Assembly (NCBI GenBank): GCA_900100245.1
Contig: FNEU01000011.1
Coordinates: 1 to 64,000 of the forward strand
DNA: 64,000 nt
DNA from: Lachnospiraceae bacterium G41
Lineage (GTDB): Bacteria > Bacillota > Clostridia > Lachnospirales > Lachnospiraceae
Reading direction: 5' to 3'
The notes under the pieces are model-generated. The model did not search any database, was not told the origin of the DNA, and saw only the letters and a program-made list of their open reading frames with translations. The position numbers were made by a program, and so were the translations under genes. Each line of letters begins with the position of its first letter. The stretch's first letter is position 1. This document shows positions 52,480 through 62,186 of this stretch, in pieces.

Positions 52480-53676
52480 ATGGAAGAACTTGCAATTAAC
52501 GGCGGAAAGCCGGTTAGAGAAAAAAAGATATACTACGGCAGACAGTGTGTCGATGAAGCGGACGTAAAGGCTGTCAGCGAGGTTTTAACAAGCGATTTTA
52601 TTACATGCGGTCCGAAGGTGGCCGAGCTTGAAAAGAAACTCGCGGATTACACAGGGGCTAAATACGCCGTAGCGGTTTCAAACGGAACGGCAGCGCTTCA
52701 CTGTGCATGTATTGCGGCAGGATTAAAGGCAGGCGACGAAGTAATTGTTACTCCGCTCACATTTGCGGCAAGCGCTAACTGCATTCTATATGTCGGCGCA
52801 ACGCCCGTATTCGCGGATATAAATCCCGAGACATACAATATCGACCCTAAAAGCATCAAGAAAAAAATAACAGAGAAAACCAAAGCGATTGTAGCCGTCG
52901 ATTTTACCGGCCAGTGCGTGGAAAATGCCGAAATCCGTGCCATCTGCGACGAATACAATCTTATCTTTATCGAAGATGCCGCACATGCAATCGGTTCTGC
53001 GTATAACGGAAAGAAAGTCGGTTCACTCGCCGATATGACATGTTTCTCCTTCCACCCCGTAAAAACAATCACATGCGGTGAAGGCGGAGCGGTAACTACT
53101 AACAACGAAGAGTTTTATAAGAAACTAGTACTTGCGCATACCCACGGAATAACTCATGACGAAGAGCTGATGGAAGATGCACCTCACGAAGGCATATGGG
53201 TATACGAGCAGGTTTCTCTCGGATACAATTACAGACTGACGGATTTCCAGGCAGCAATGCTTATCAGTCAGTTGTCAAAGCTTGAAGATTTCAAGGCCAA
53301 AAGACAGGCAATCGTAAAAAAATACGACGAGGCATTTAAAGATATTCCCGAGATAATCGTTCAAAAAGAAATACCCGAGTCCGATACGTGCAGACACCTG
53401 TATATTATAAGACTTGCGCTTGACAAACTTAACTGCACGAGACGAGAATTCTTCGATGCCATGAGTGCGGAAAACATTCAGTGTCAGGTTCATTATGTTC
53501 CGACATATTATTTCCCTTATTACAGGCATTTGGGATATGGCGGCGGTCTTTGTCCGAATGCAGAGGAAGTTTATAAAGGAATTATGAGTATTCCTCTTTA
53601 TCCGACATTAACCGAAAGCGATACTGACGATGTAATAAAAGCCGTAAAAAAGATTGTCGAGTATTACAGAAAATAG
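52480..53676 (+). CDS. pseC: PseC-like nucleotide-sugar aminotransferase (DegT/DnrJ family)
   Basis: The 398-residue PLP enzyme is of the DegT/DnrJ/EryC1 family. KPVREKKIYYGRQCVDEADV, then TSDFITCGPKV, resembles PseC, which transfers an amino group to a UDP-4-keto-6-deoxy sugar. FHPVKTITCGEGG holds the PLP lysine, and EDAAHAIGS the PLP ring contact. No other pseudaminic acid gene is in the window, so the sugar product is uncertain. It is a single gene, divergent from the rfb operon. Confidence 0.88.
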   Translation: MEELAINGGKPVREKKIYYGRQCVDEADVKAVSEVLTSDFITCGPKVAELEKKLADYTGAKYAVAVSNGTAALHCACIAAGLKAGDEVIVTPLTFAASANCILYVGATPVFADINPETYNIDPKSIKKKITEKTKAIVAVDFTGQCVENAEIRAICDEYNLIFIEDAAHAIGSAYNGKKVGSLADMTCFSFHPVKTITCGEGGAVTTNNEEFYKKLVLAHTHGITHDEELMEDAPHEGIWVYEQVSLGYNYRLTDFQAAMLISQLSKLEDFKAKRQAIVKKYDEAFKDIPEIIVQKEIPESDTCRHLYIIRLALDKLNCTRREFFDAMSAENIQCQVHYVPTYYFPYYRHLGYGGGLCPNAEEVYKGIMSIPLYPTLTESDTDDVIKAVKKIVEYYRK

Positions 53677-53690
53677 TTTAAACGCATTTA

Positions 53691-53724
53691 AAAAGCGATT
53701 GGAAAAATCCAATCGCTTTTTTTA
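53691..53724. terminator. Bidirectional terminator between pseC-like gene and GH25 gene
   Basis: AAAAGCGATTGG and CCAATCGCTTTT form a 12-bp stem with a 6-nt loop, flanked by A-run and T7. Confidence 0.9.
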
Positions 53725-53740
53725 TTTCTTTTATGATGTT

Positions 53741-56700
53741 TTAGTATCCGAGGTAACTGATATCAAGATCGACATTACCCTTGATACCGCTTACTTGGCC
53801 TTTGGATGTATGCTGCCATAAATCATATTTTCCGGAATAATCCGTCTCGCCACAATAATGAGCAAGCCATATTTTATATGAATTCAACTGACTGACGTCA
53901 AGTTTGTTGTAATACCAGGATTTGGAAGCATATACACCCGGAGTGTAACCTGCTGATTTAATTGTCTCACAGAATGCCCTACACACTGCCGTTCTGGTAC
54001 CTTTGTCGAGTCCGTCGGCTCGGCCGTTGTGATTTCCGTTGGAATACTCACTGTCGATAAAAATCGGATAAGAGATACGATATCCCTGTGCGAGGTTTAC
54101 ACAAAGAGAAGCTTCTTCTACAGCCTCTTTTTCGTTAACTGCCTGCGAGAATATATACAATCCGACTTTAAGTCCGGCTGATGTGGCGCCCTGAATATAG
54201 GATTTATATTTCGAGTCTAAAATCAGACCACCCTGAGTGTATCCTCTGAATCCGCATCGAATGATTACAAATGAAATACCGGAATTCTTTACAGCTGTCC
54301 AATCTATTGTTCCCTGATATGCGGATACATCAATTCCTCTTGACCCGCTATCTTTGACAAGACTTCCGTCGGAAGCAAAATTATATTTTGCGCCACCGAT
54401 AACCTGTTCTCCTGTAACCTTCTTTCCTTCTTCCGTAAAGTAATAAACACTTCCTTCAAGAGTCTGCCATCCGGTATACTTATATTCTACTTCACCTTTA
54501 ATATAAAACTCGTTGTATTTATAGTAATCAGCCCATTTGGCTTCAACATATTTATTATCAGATGTCTTATAATACAACTGATATTCTTTTCCGTCTTTAG
54601 TGAGTTTCAAAGGCTGAGTAGTATTCTTTGTGGGATCGTTCTTAACAGTTACCGACACAGTTTTTGTAATCTGTTTTCCGTCAGCGCCCTTTTCAACCGT
54701 TGTTATACTGATATCTGATGTTCCTTCTTTGACTGCTGTAATAAGGCCTGTTGCCGAAACAGTTACGCAGTCATTTGATGCAGCATATTTTACGTTAGCA
54801 TCTGACTGATATCCTTCTACCTTGGAAACTAACTGAAGAGTCTGTTCAACATAAAGTTCTGTCTTGCCGGTAATCTCTTTTCCGTCCGGACCGGTTACGG
54901 TTAATTTAAGAGCCGATGCAGCTTTTACCGTAATATTTACAGATGCGGCTTTACCACTTCCGTCTGCTGCCGTTGCAGTAATGGTAGCAGTTCCCGGAGC
55001 AACTCCGGTAACATTTCCCGAATCGTCAACTGTTGCCACCGCCTGATCCGAACTGGACCAAGTGATGCCTCTATTTGAAGCGTTCTCGGGAGAAGCGGTT
55101 GCTTTTAATGCAATTGTCTGATTTACTTGAACCTCGGAAGTACTGCTTTCAATCTTTACATCAGAAACTAAAACACTTGCATCATCAATATTAAACCCTT
55201 CGGATCCACTAATTCCACTTCCATCATCTGCAACCGCAATAACCGATACGGTACCTTTTTTATTTCCTGTAACAACACAGGTATTATCATCGTTTGCACT
55301 AATGCTTGCAACGCCTTCGTCGCATATAAGATTCCAATTTACTTTCTTATTTGTCGCGTCTTCAGGAGAAACCGCTGCACTAAGAGTAAGTGATTCTCCA
55401 ACAGTTATATCTTTCTTGCCTATAATAGTTATGCTCGCAACCTTTATATCCACAGGTGTATTATCCACAACGGTAACATTCCATGACTTTGGCTCGCCCG
55501 GAGTGCCGTCATCCTTAGTGGTTGTAGAAACCAGCACCCCAGTTCCGGCCGCAACTCCCTTGATACTGCCGCTAGTATCTGCAGTAACAACTCCATTAGC
55601 ACCCGAAACATCCCAACTTACGGTTTCTCCCGGCTGAAGAATTACCGGGGTTTTCGTTTCTCCTACATTTAATGTTATATCGTCAACTCTTCTAAATCCT
55701 CCCCAGATAAAGGCACTCGCTAGAGTCTTAGGATCTTTTATCTCATTCTTGTTAACCTTTACGAATCCATCCTTACCGTCTATAGGAGTTGCTGTGGACT
55801 CAACCAGTTTAACAGTATCCTGAAGGACCTTTCCCTCGTCAACTTCCTTAACCTGATTCTCTTCTTGTGCCAGATTAACCTGACTCATATCAACGGCTTC
55901 TTCTATAACATTGATAACCTGATATACTACGGTATCCTGAACCTTTACAATGGTTGCCGTTTCAGGGAATTCATATGGTTCTACCGAAATAACCCTTACT
56001 TCGTAGTTACCTGCTTCAAGATTATCTACATATATAACTCCGTCTAAATCGGTATCCACCCAGTTGAATGTTTTACCGTTCGGTCCCTTCGCCGATACTT
56101 CAAAACGGACTCCTGTCACTAGCTTACCGGTATTTTTATCTACAAATTTTATCTTTAAATCTTTTTCAATCGAAGAAAAGTTTACCGAAATAGGAGCAAC
56201 CTCTTCTTTTTCATCCTCCTCTTCCTCCTCACCTTCCTCTTTTTCTTCAGCAGAAACATCATCTTTTATTTCCTCTGCCGAAACAGTAATACTGTCCAAA
56301 TAAGCTTTTGTGCCTATAGCTTCAATTCCTTCGTTTCCGACAGTGTCTATATCCGAAAACAGCACACCGATGGATGCAAATTGGGCTACATCTTCTTTAT
56401 GAAGTTTTTCTTTAAACATTTTGGTTCCTAAAACTGCCAAGAGTACAATAAGAGCAACCGCAATAAGCACTCCGACAAATTCAAAAAAGCCAAAACCGCC
56501 TTCGGAATCTTCATCCCTATGTCTTTTTGCTTTTCTTTTCTTTTTATTCTTCGCTTTGTTATTACTGATATTCTTCGAAGACTTTTCTGTTTTTGCCTTA
56601 TTAAACTTTTCTCTGTTTTTCTTTCCCGGGTCCTCTTCTTCGAAATCGTAGGATTCGTCTTCTTCGAGTTTTTTAATTTCTTCAGATCCGCTTACACCAA

Positions 56701-57301
56701 AAATACCTTCTGCGGGAACAGCTTCTTGATATTCTTCTTCTGCCTGTTCTTCAGACTCGTCTAAAGTCATTTCATATTCGGGCTCTTCAGATTCTTCAGC
56801 CACTTCCGAATCTTCATCAGCTACGGCATATTCTGTATTATCCTCTGCATATTCTTCGGTTTCGACTTCTTCAGCATACTCAAGTCCATCGGAATTTTCT
56901 TCTGATGATTCCTCATACTGTGCTTCCTCGGAAACTGCCTCGTTCAATTCACCGGAAAAAGTATCTGTTCCCTGTTCGCTTTCAGGCACTTCGTAAACTT
57001 CCTCGTTTACAGTCTCTGCAACTTCATCGTCACTTAAAAAGCCCTCAACTTCCTCCACGGAATCGATGACTCTGGTCTGTCCCAAATCAAGTCCCATATC
57101 TTCCACTGCGTTCTTTTCAAGCGCCTTTTCTATATCATCGGACGAAAAAACTTGAGTTTCTTTCATAACCATATTTATATCATTACTGAGTTCCGGATTG
57201 GGTGAACCAAGTTCCTCATAACGAAATTCAAGATCCCCTATGGAATCAAGATCTATCATTTCTATCTCAGTATCAAATATGTTTTTCTTCTTATTATTCA
57301 T
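53741..57301 (-). CDS. Very large membrane-anchored GH25 lysozyme with Ig-like domains
   Basis: The 1186-residue protein has a strongly acidic N-terminus (about 1-230), a Lys/Arg-rich stretch, and one membrane helix near 268-293 (FFEFVGVLIAVALIVLLAVL). Outside follow an acidic linker, a SpaA/prealbumin-like fold (about 377-444), four Ig-like Big2-type domains (about 540-884), a wall-binding-like repeat region (about 900-980), and the GH25 muramidase from about 985 (SRGIDVSAYQG, then PIFIDSEY with the acidic residues). It probably cuts peptidoglycan while staying anchored in the membrane, with a long cytoplasmic acidic tail of unknown purpose. GAGGTGA precedes the ATG. Confidence 0.9.
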   Translation of the reverse strand: MNNKKKNIFDTEIEMIDLDSIGDLEFRYEELGSPNPELSNDINMVMKETQVFSSDDIEKALEKNAVEDMGLDLGQTRVIDSVEEVEGFLSDDEVAETVNEEVYEVPESEQGTDTFSGELNEAVSEEAQYEESSEENSDGLEYAEEVETEEYAEDNTEYAVADEDSEVAEESEEPEYEMTLDESEEQAEEEYQEAVPAEGIFGVSGSEEIKKLEEDESYDFEEEDPGKKNREKFNKAKTEKSSKNISNNKAKNKKKRKAKRHRDEDSEGGFGFFEFVGVLIAVALIVLLAVLGTKMFKEKLHKEDVAQFASIGVLFSDIDTVGNEGIEAIGTKAYLDSITVSAEEIKDDVSAEEKEEGEEEEEDEKEEVAPISVNFSSIEKDLKIKFVDKNTGKLVTGVRFEVSAKGPNGKTFNWVDTDLDGVIYVDNLEAGNYEVRVISVEPYEFPETATIVKVQDTVVYQVINVIEEAVDMSQVNLAQEENQVKEVDEGKVLQDTVKLVESTATPIDGKDGFVKVNKNEIKDPKTLASAFIWGGFRRVDDITLNVGETKTPVILQPGETVSWDVSGANGVVTADTSGSIKGVAAGTGVLVSTTTKDDGTPGEPKSWNVTVVDNTPVDIKVASITIIGKKDITVGESLTLSAAVSPEDATNKKVNWNLICDEGVASISANDDNTCVVTGNKKGTVSVIAVADDGSGISGSEGFNIDDASVLVSDVKIESSTSEVQVNQTIALKATASPENASNRGITWSSSDQAVATVDDSGNVTGVAPGTATITATAADGSGKAASVNITVKAASALKLTVTGPDGKEITGKTELYVEQTLQLVSKVEGYQSDANVKYAASNDCVTVSATGLITAVKEGTSDISITTVEKGADGKQITKTVSVTVKNDPTKNTTQPLKLTKDGKEYQLYYKTSDNKYVEAKWADYYKYNEFYIKGEVEYKYTGWQTLEGSVYYFTEEGKKVTGEQVIGGAKYNFASDGSLVKDSGSRGIDVSAYQGTIDWTAVKNSGISFVIIRCGFRGYTQGGLILDSKYKSYIQGATSAGLKVGLYIFSQAVNEKEAVEEASLCVNLAQGYRISYPIFIDSEYSNGNHNGRADGLDKGTRTAVCRAFCETIKSAGYTPGVYASKSWYYNKLDVSQLNSYKIWLAHYCGETDYSGKYDLWQHTSKGQVSGIKGNVDLDISYLGY

Positions 57302-57335
57302 AATATGTCACCTCATAAGACCCCATACAAAGTTT

Positions 57336-57364
57336 ATAGTACCATATTTTGCCCGATTGTTCAA
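57336..57364 (-). promoter_or_regulatory. Promoter of the GH25 gene
   Basis: On the minus strand TTGAAC (57359-57364), a 17-bp spacer and TACTAT (57336-57341) with TGG in front lie 35 bp before the start codon. Confidence 0.65.
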
Positions 57365-57459
57365 TATATACGCCGTTTGTTTGCAATTATCCACAATATA
57401 ATGTAATATAGTATGTAACTTGAATGGTTGTGGCCTATGGATTTAAAACGGAGATAAAA

Positions 57460-58530
57460 ATGCAGAATAATAGATCAAATCATAAAAGACCGTCAAGTGC
57501 AAAAGGCGGTTCTCATAAAAAAAGAAGAGTCCCCAACTACCCCCGTATTATCGGCTGGAGTATGGGTCTTATTCTTGTGATTGCAGTAATTGCAATTGTC
57601 CTTCGTATCTGTATATGGGACAAGGGCAAAGAATACGTAATGACTGCCGAGGACTATGAACGTATCAACCTTGATACCATCGACAATGTTATTCTCTGGC
57701 CATCAGAACAGATAAATCCCGAATATGACGGAGTAACCGATGTTCTTGTGTTCGGAAACGATTCTTTCCGTGAGGGAAGTGATAAGGGCGAGAGCATCAT
57801 GGATATGTTTAAGAAAGAAGTCGAAAGCGACAAAGTCAAAATCTACGACTGCTGTCTGCCGGGTTCTTATCTGACCAGTTTCAATGAGACCGAAGAATCC
57901 CCCGAGAAATGTCCGGAGGATTACTTTACTCTGTTCTGGCTGATACTTAATACAAAATCGAAGGATTTTTCCAAGCAGAACACCGCGCTTAATTATCTTG
58001 ATTCATCCAAGTACGACATCGACAGATACAAAGAAGTTCTCGGCATTCTTGAAGGCGTAAACTTCGATAAAATCGATGTAATAATGCTCTGCTACGACGG
58101 ACATGATTATCTCTTCGGCAAGAAACCGATTAACTACAACATCGACAATCCCGACAATGCGCAGACCGAGAATGTTGCCACAGAGCTCGGTGCCCTCTAC
58201 GTACTTGTCAACTTTATAAACAACATCAACCCGAATATCCAGTTCGTATTTGTTTCGCCCGCCTTCTGTTATGCAAAGAACGAAAACGGCAAGTTGGTTT
58301 CGAGCGCGAAATACGATACAGGCTACGGAACAATCGGCGAATATATTTATACCGCAAGATATACCATCAACAATTACTATCCGATGTCATACGTTGATAT
58401 CTACAACGGCGTTCTTATAAATGAAGATAACGGAAAACATTACCTTGAAAATGACGGAATTACACCAAAAGAAACGGCCCGCAAAATGATTGCGAACCGT
58501 CTCATATATCTTTTAAAGGAAAGACTTTAG
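57460..58530 (+). CDS. SGNH-like membrane-anchored protein, probably lacking the catalytic histidine
   Basis: The 356-residue protein has a basic N-terminus, one membrane helix (about 33-55, GWSMGLILVIAVIAIVL) and an outer domain that begins VLVFGNDSFREG, close to the GDS block of SGNH hydrolases. The region where block V should give DXXH reads ENDGITPKETA, without the histidine. It may be a non-catalytic relative. The ATG at 57460 has GGAG 6 bp upstream. Its stop overlaps that of the convergent membrane protein gene by 4 bp. Confidence 0.7.
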   Translation: MQNNRSNHKRPSSAKGGSHKKRRVPNYPRIIGWSMGLILVIAVIAIVLRICIWDKGKEYVMTAEDYERINLDTIDNVILWPSEQINPEYDGVTDVLVFGNDSFREGSDKGESIMDMFKKEVESDKVKIYDCCLPGSYLTSFNETEESPEKCPEDYFTLFWLILNTKSKDFSKQNTALNYLDSSKYDIDRYKEVLGILEGVNFDKIDVIMLCYDGHDYLFGKKPINYNIDNPDNAQTENVATELGALYVLVNFINNINPNIQFVFVSPAFCYAKNENGKLVSSAKYDTGYGTIGEYIYTARYTINNYYPMSYVDIYNGVLINEDNGKHYLENDGITPKETARKMIANRLIYLLKERL

Positions 58531-59861
58531 TTATTCTCTTTATTTTCAAACCAGATAAAAGATGAAAGCAAAACCCAAACTATTGTCGAACCGATGCTCG
58601 ATACAAAGGAAGTTCCTTCCAGTGCGAAGAGCGTCTGTACGACGGTCCAGGAAATACCGAGGCAGAGTACCAAAACTACTGCCTCTATTTTTTTATGCTT
58701 GCCTTCTTCGGGCTTTAACTGCTGCTTTAATGCGGACATTCTGATAACCGCCATCACGAGAGCCTGACCTAAAATGATAAGCGCTGTTACAAAAAGGCCT
58801 TTCAGTCCGAAACTGAAATATGAATCAGCCAATTTCGGACAGTTCTCTTCAAACGCCGCATAGTAGTAGCCGTGATGTGTTACCAGGGTTTCCGACTTCA
58901 TTTCGCTTCCCACAAGAAGCGGTGCGAACACTCCTCTTGCCACATCTCTTATATATCTCTTGGCAATTGTCTTTTTATATCTGTAATAAGCATTTGTGTA
59001 AAGGTTCTTCCAAATGACATCCATGTCAAGATTGTCTTCTTCGTATCTGTGAATAATCTTCTTGAAGTTTCTGTAGGAATGGCCCGAATCGTAATCGGCA
59101 TTTCTTATTACTCCTAAAAGATACTCTTCGTTCTTTTCATCCTTTTCGTAATCAAGATAAGGAATAATCACTCTCGCAGCAATCTGCTCTTTTGTGGGCT
59201 GATGATAAAGCGTGTGGTTGATATTGTTGTATGTAAAATACTGAGGCATCAGCATTATTATCACAAGTATGCAGAAAAGAAGAAGCGTATTTCTCCAGGA
59301 CTTATCTGCCATGTTTCTGCCCTTAATTCCGATATTTCTGATAAGTGTAATTGTAAGGAACAAAAAGGTAATGAACACACCGATCCAGAATGCACCTCTG
59401 TTTAAGTAGGATAAAACCACAAGGAGCGCAAATATGCCGATAAGACACCAAAGTCTTCTGGTATGATCACCATAAAAGTATCTTAATGCAAAGAACACCA
59501 AGAGCATCAGAAGTGATACGCAAATAGCATAAAGTGTTGCATTGAAGTTGACACTTAAAACCGTAGGAAGCGTCATTACATATAAAACAACCGTACCGTA
59601 ACAGAAAAACTTTGTCTTACTTCCCGCAACCTTTTTAACAATGGTCATAGTAAGAATGAAAACCACTGCTGCCATAAGAACGAAACTTCCTGTTTCCTTG
59701 TAGTGGAAATAAAATTCCTTTCCGTTCTTAGGAGCAAAGATATTTTTTGCTAGCCAGGAAAGTGCAAAGACAGTCTGAACGAGTGTAAGCGCACAGAAAG
59801 CAGCAATGCCTGCGGTATTTAAATATTCTAAAAAGTATTTGGTTTTAGTCTTTTTATCCAT
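58527..59861 (-). CDS. Polytopic membrane protein of unknown function
   Basis: The 444-residue protein has about ten helices with a large extracellular loop of about 150 residues between the last two groups (QYFTYNNINHTLYHQPTKEQ to SYFSFG). The overall form resembles glycosyltransferase-C-type or polymer-assembly membrane proteins, but I see no clear motif. Its start overlaps the stop of the SGNH hydrolase gene by 1 bp (TGATG), so the two are coupled and probably act together. Confidence 0.7.
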   Translation of the reverse strand: MDKKTKTKYFLEYLNTAGIAAFCALTLVQTVFALSWLAKNIFAPKNGKEFYFHYKETGSFVLMAAVVFILTMTIVKKVAGSKTKFFCYGTVVLYVMTLPTVLSVNFNATLYAICVSLLMLLVFFALRYFYGDHTRRLWCLIGIFALLVVLSYLNRGAFWIGVFITFLFLTITLIRNIGIKGRNMADKSWRNTLLLFCILVIIMLMPQYFTYNNINHTLYHQPTKEQIAARVIIPYLDYEKDEKNEEYLLGVIRNADYDSGHSYRNFKKIIHRYEEDNLDMDVIWKNLYTNAYYRYKKTIAKRYIRDVARGVFAPLLVGSEMKSETLVTHHGYYYAAFEENCPKLADSYFSFGLKGLFVTALIILGQALVMAVIRMSALKQQLKPEEGKHKKIEAVVLVLCLGISWTVVQTLFALEGTSFVSSIGSTIVWVLLSSFIWFENKENN

Positions 59862-60715
59862 CAGTTAATTTCTCCGATAAAATCAGCAAGTGCGGAAGCA
59901 TAAACTTCCTTTCCCGCATCGTTTAAATGAATTCCGTCGCTTAAGTACTGATCGTAATTATCTTTATTTATTTCATTTCTTTCGCTGAAATCAAAGTAGT
60001 ATACATTTTCGTATTCGTCCGCTAATTTTTTAAGTTCTGCATTGTATGCGGTTCTGTATTCTTCAGTAACCTGATCGAAATAATCATCTCTCTCGCCATA
60101 GTAAATCAGCGTCGAATAAGTAACTTCGGGAAGAACGATCTTTAAATCGGGATATTCGTGAACGATTCTTTCAATACCGCATCTGATCGCACCGGCATAT
60201 GTGAATTCATCATATTTGTCATTTGAAACCGCAGGTACTCTCAAATGCGCATCGTTGACACCGTAGTTGACAATCAGTATTTCCTCTTTGTCAAAATTCG
60301 TTCCTGCCAATAGTTTTGCCTTCTGGAAACCATCGTTAATGGCTGCTGATAATCTCCTTACATTATCCGATACCGAAGCTTTGTTGCCTGTGCAGATAAT
60401 GTTTGAAATATTGTAAAAACAAAGCTTGTCGGAATAATAATCCGGCTCGCCGCCGTCATTTAATTTGGATGCACAGGTTCCGCCGATGGAGCAGTTTAAC
60501 ATTTCACAGTCAAGCTTGCTTTCAAGGATTTCTGCCAGATTTCTTTCGCCGTTTTTATTGCAGAATAAACTGTCTCCTACAATCGCAATATTAAGCTTGT
60601 TTTCGTACAAAGGAAAAGTATATTTCTTCCTCGGAACCACAAAAATGGCAAGTACTGCAAAAAGCAAAACAAAAACAATAAATGAAATTAAAAATACCGT
60701 TTTTTTCTTCTTCAC
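59861..60715 (-). CDS. SGNH/GDSL family hydrolase, membrane-anchored
   Basis: The 284-residue protein has an N-terminal membrane anchor (about 6-28) and an SGNH hydrolase domain outside. NIAIVGDSLF is block I with the catalytic serine, NYGVNDAHLR gives the Asn block, and DGIHLNDAGKEVYA is block V with Asp and His. Such proteins often add or remove acyl groups on surface glycans. It lies 10 bp behind murE and is coupled to the downstream membrane protein, which may be its partner. Confidence 0.87.
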   Translation of the reverse strand: MKKKKTVFLISFIVFVLLFAVLAIFVVPRKKYTFPLYENKLNIAIVGDSLFCNKNGERNLAEILESKLDCEMLNCSIGGTCASKLNDGGEPDYYSDKLCFYNISNIICTGNKASVSDNVRRLSAAINDGFQKAKLLAGTNFDKEEILIVNYGVNDAHLRVPAVSNDKYDEFTYAGAIRCGIERIVHEYPDLKIVLPEVTYSTLIYYGERDDYFDQVTEEYRTAYNAELKKLADEYENVYYFDFSERNEINKDNYDQYLSDGIHLNDAGKEVYASALADFIGEIN

Positions 60716-60725
60716 TGATTTTTCC

Positions 60726-62186
60726 TTAATGGTTTTTCATATATTCTTTGATAACTTCTTCTTCGGAAAAGTGTCTCTTTACACCCTTTACTTCCTGATA
60801 GGTCTCGTGGCCTTTACCGATTAGCGCAACGATTTCGCCGGGCTTTGAAATGTCCAAAAGATGCTCGATGGCTTCCTTGCGGTCATAGATAACTTCATAC
60901 GGGCAGTCATGCTCTTTTATGCCTTCGATAATCGATTTGTTGATATCATCAATCTCTTCGAATCTCGGATTGTCCTCGGTCAGAATGATGTAATCCGCGA
61001 ATCTGGATGCGGCTTCACCCATATCGTGACGTCTTGCAACGGGCTTGTTTCCACCGCCTCCGAAAAGAACTGTGAGCTTCTTCGGATTGTAAGCACGAAG
61101 GGTAGACAGAACGCTCTCTGTTGAAATCGCATTGTGTGCGTAATCAATGATAAATGTGCCTTTAGGCAGCGCTTCTTTTACGAGCTGTGTTCTGCCCTTG
61201 ATATGAATGTTTATAAGGCCGTTTACAATGTCGCTGTCATCCGCTCCTAAAAGATGCGTAACTTCAGCCGCAATAAGTGCATTGTCGACATTGTGGATGC
61301 CGGGAATTCCGATTGTGATGTCTTTATTTACATCGCCGTGCATCAGGAAGGAAACGCCGATGATATCGTCTTCCCAGGTGTTCTTAATGTCGGTTGCGTA
61401 AAGATATGCTTCACCCTTTACGGAAACGGTTCTAAGGTTGGGAGCATATTCCGCCATCTCCAAACCGTATTCGTCATCCACGTTGATGACTGCAGTTTCG
61501 ACCTGCTTAAAGAATGCCTTTTTGCAGTTTTTGTATTCTTCGAAATCTTCATGCTCGCCGGGTCCGATATGGTCGGGTGAAAGATTCGTAAAAGCTCCGA
61601 TTGCAAAATGAATGCCTGCAATTCTGTCAAGCTTTACGGCCTGCGAGGAAACCTCCATGAAGACAACCTTGCAGCCGGCATCAGCCATCTTTTTAAAGAG
61701 TCCCTGTATCTCAAAGGATTCGGGTGTGGTGTTCTTGGTCTCGATATATTCGTTACCTACATATGCGCCGATGGTTCCGATCATTCCGACCTTAACGCCG
61801 GATACTTCCATAATGCTCTTGCACATATGCGTGGTAGTGGTTTTTCCTTTGGTTCCGGTCACACCGACAATAACGAGTTTGTCCGCGGGATTGTCAAAAT
61901 AGTTTGCCGCAATTTTAGATAATGCAACTCTTGAATTAACAACCTTTAAAACGGTAACACCTTCTTTTTTTACATCAACATCTTTTTCAACTACTAAAAG
62001 AGCCGCACCCTTTTCAATCGCAGAATCGATATATGCATGTCCGTCGGTATTAAAACCTGTGAGGCATACAAATGCACTGCCCTCAGTCACTTTTCTTGAA
62101 TCGTAAACGACATCTTTTATTTCTTTATCAAGTGTTCCGGAGAGGACTTCATAAAGAATTCCTTCCATCAGTTTCTCAATTGTCAT
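60726..62186 (-). CDS. murE: UDP-N-acetylmuramoyl-tripeptide synthetase (meso-DAP adding)
   Basis: The 486-residue Mur ligase adds the third amino acid to the peptidoglycan stem. GVTGTKGKTTTTHMCKS is the ATP-binding loop, and EDNPRFEE carries the DNPR motif that marks meso-diaminopimelate specificity, which fits dapF directly upstream. The ATG at 62186 has GGGG 9 bp upstream and overlaps dapF by 11 bp. The operon continues with the SGNH hydrolase. Confidence 0.94.
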   Translation of the reverse strand: MTIEKLMEGILYEVLSGTLDKEIKDVVYDSRKVTEGSAFVCLTGFNTDGHAYIDSAIEKGAALLVVEKDVDVKKEGVTVLKVVNSRVALSKIAANYFDNPADKLVIVGVTGTKGKTTTTHMCKSIMEVSGVKVGMIGTIGAYVGNEYIETKNTTPESFEIQGLFKKMADAGCKVVFMEVSSQAVKLDRIAGIHFAIGAFTNLSPDHIGPGEHEDFEEYKNCKKAFFKQVETAVINVDDEYGLEMAEYAPNLRTVSVKGEAYLYATDIKNTWEDDIIGVSFLMHGDVNKDITIGIPGIHNVDNALIAAEVTHLLGADDSDIVNGLINIHIKGRTQLVKEALPKGTFIIDYAHNAISTESVLSTLRAYNPKKLTVLFGGGGNKPVARRHDMGEAASRFADYIILTEDNPRFEEIDDINKSIIEGIKEHDCPYEVIYDRKEAIEHLLDISKPGEIVALIGKGHETYQEVKGVKRHFSEEEVIKEYMKNH

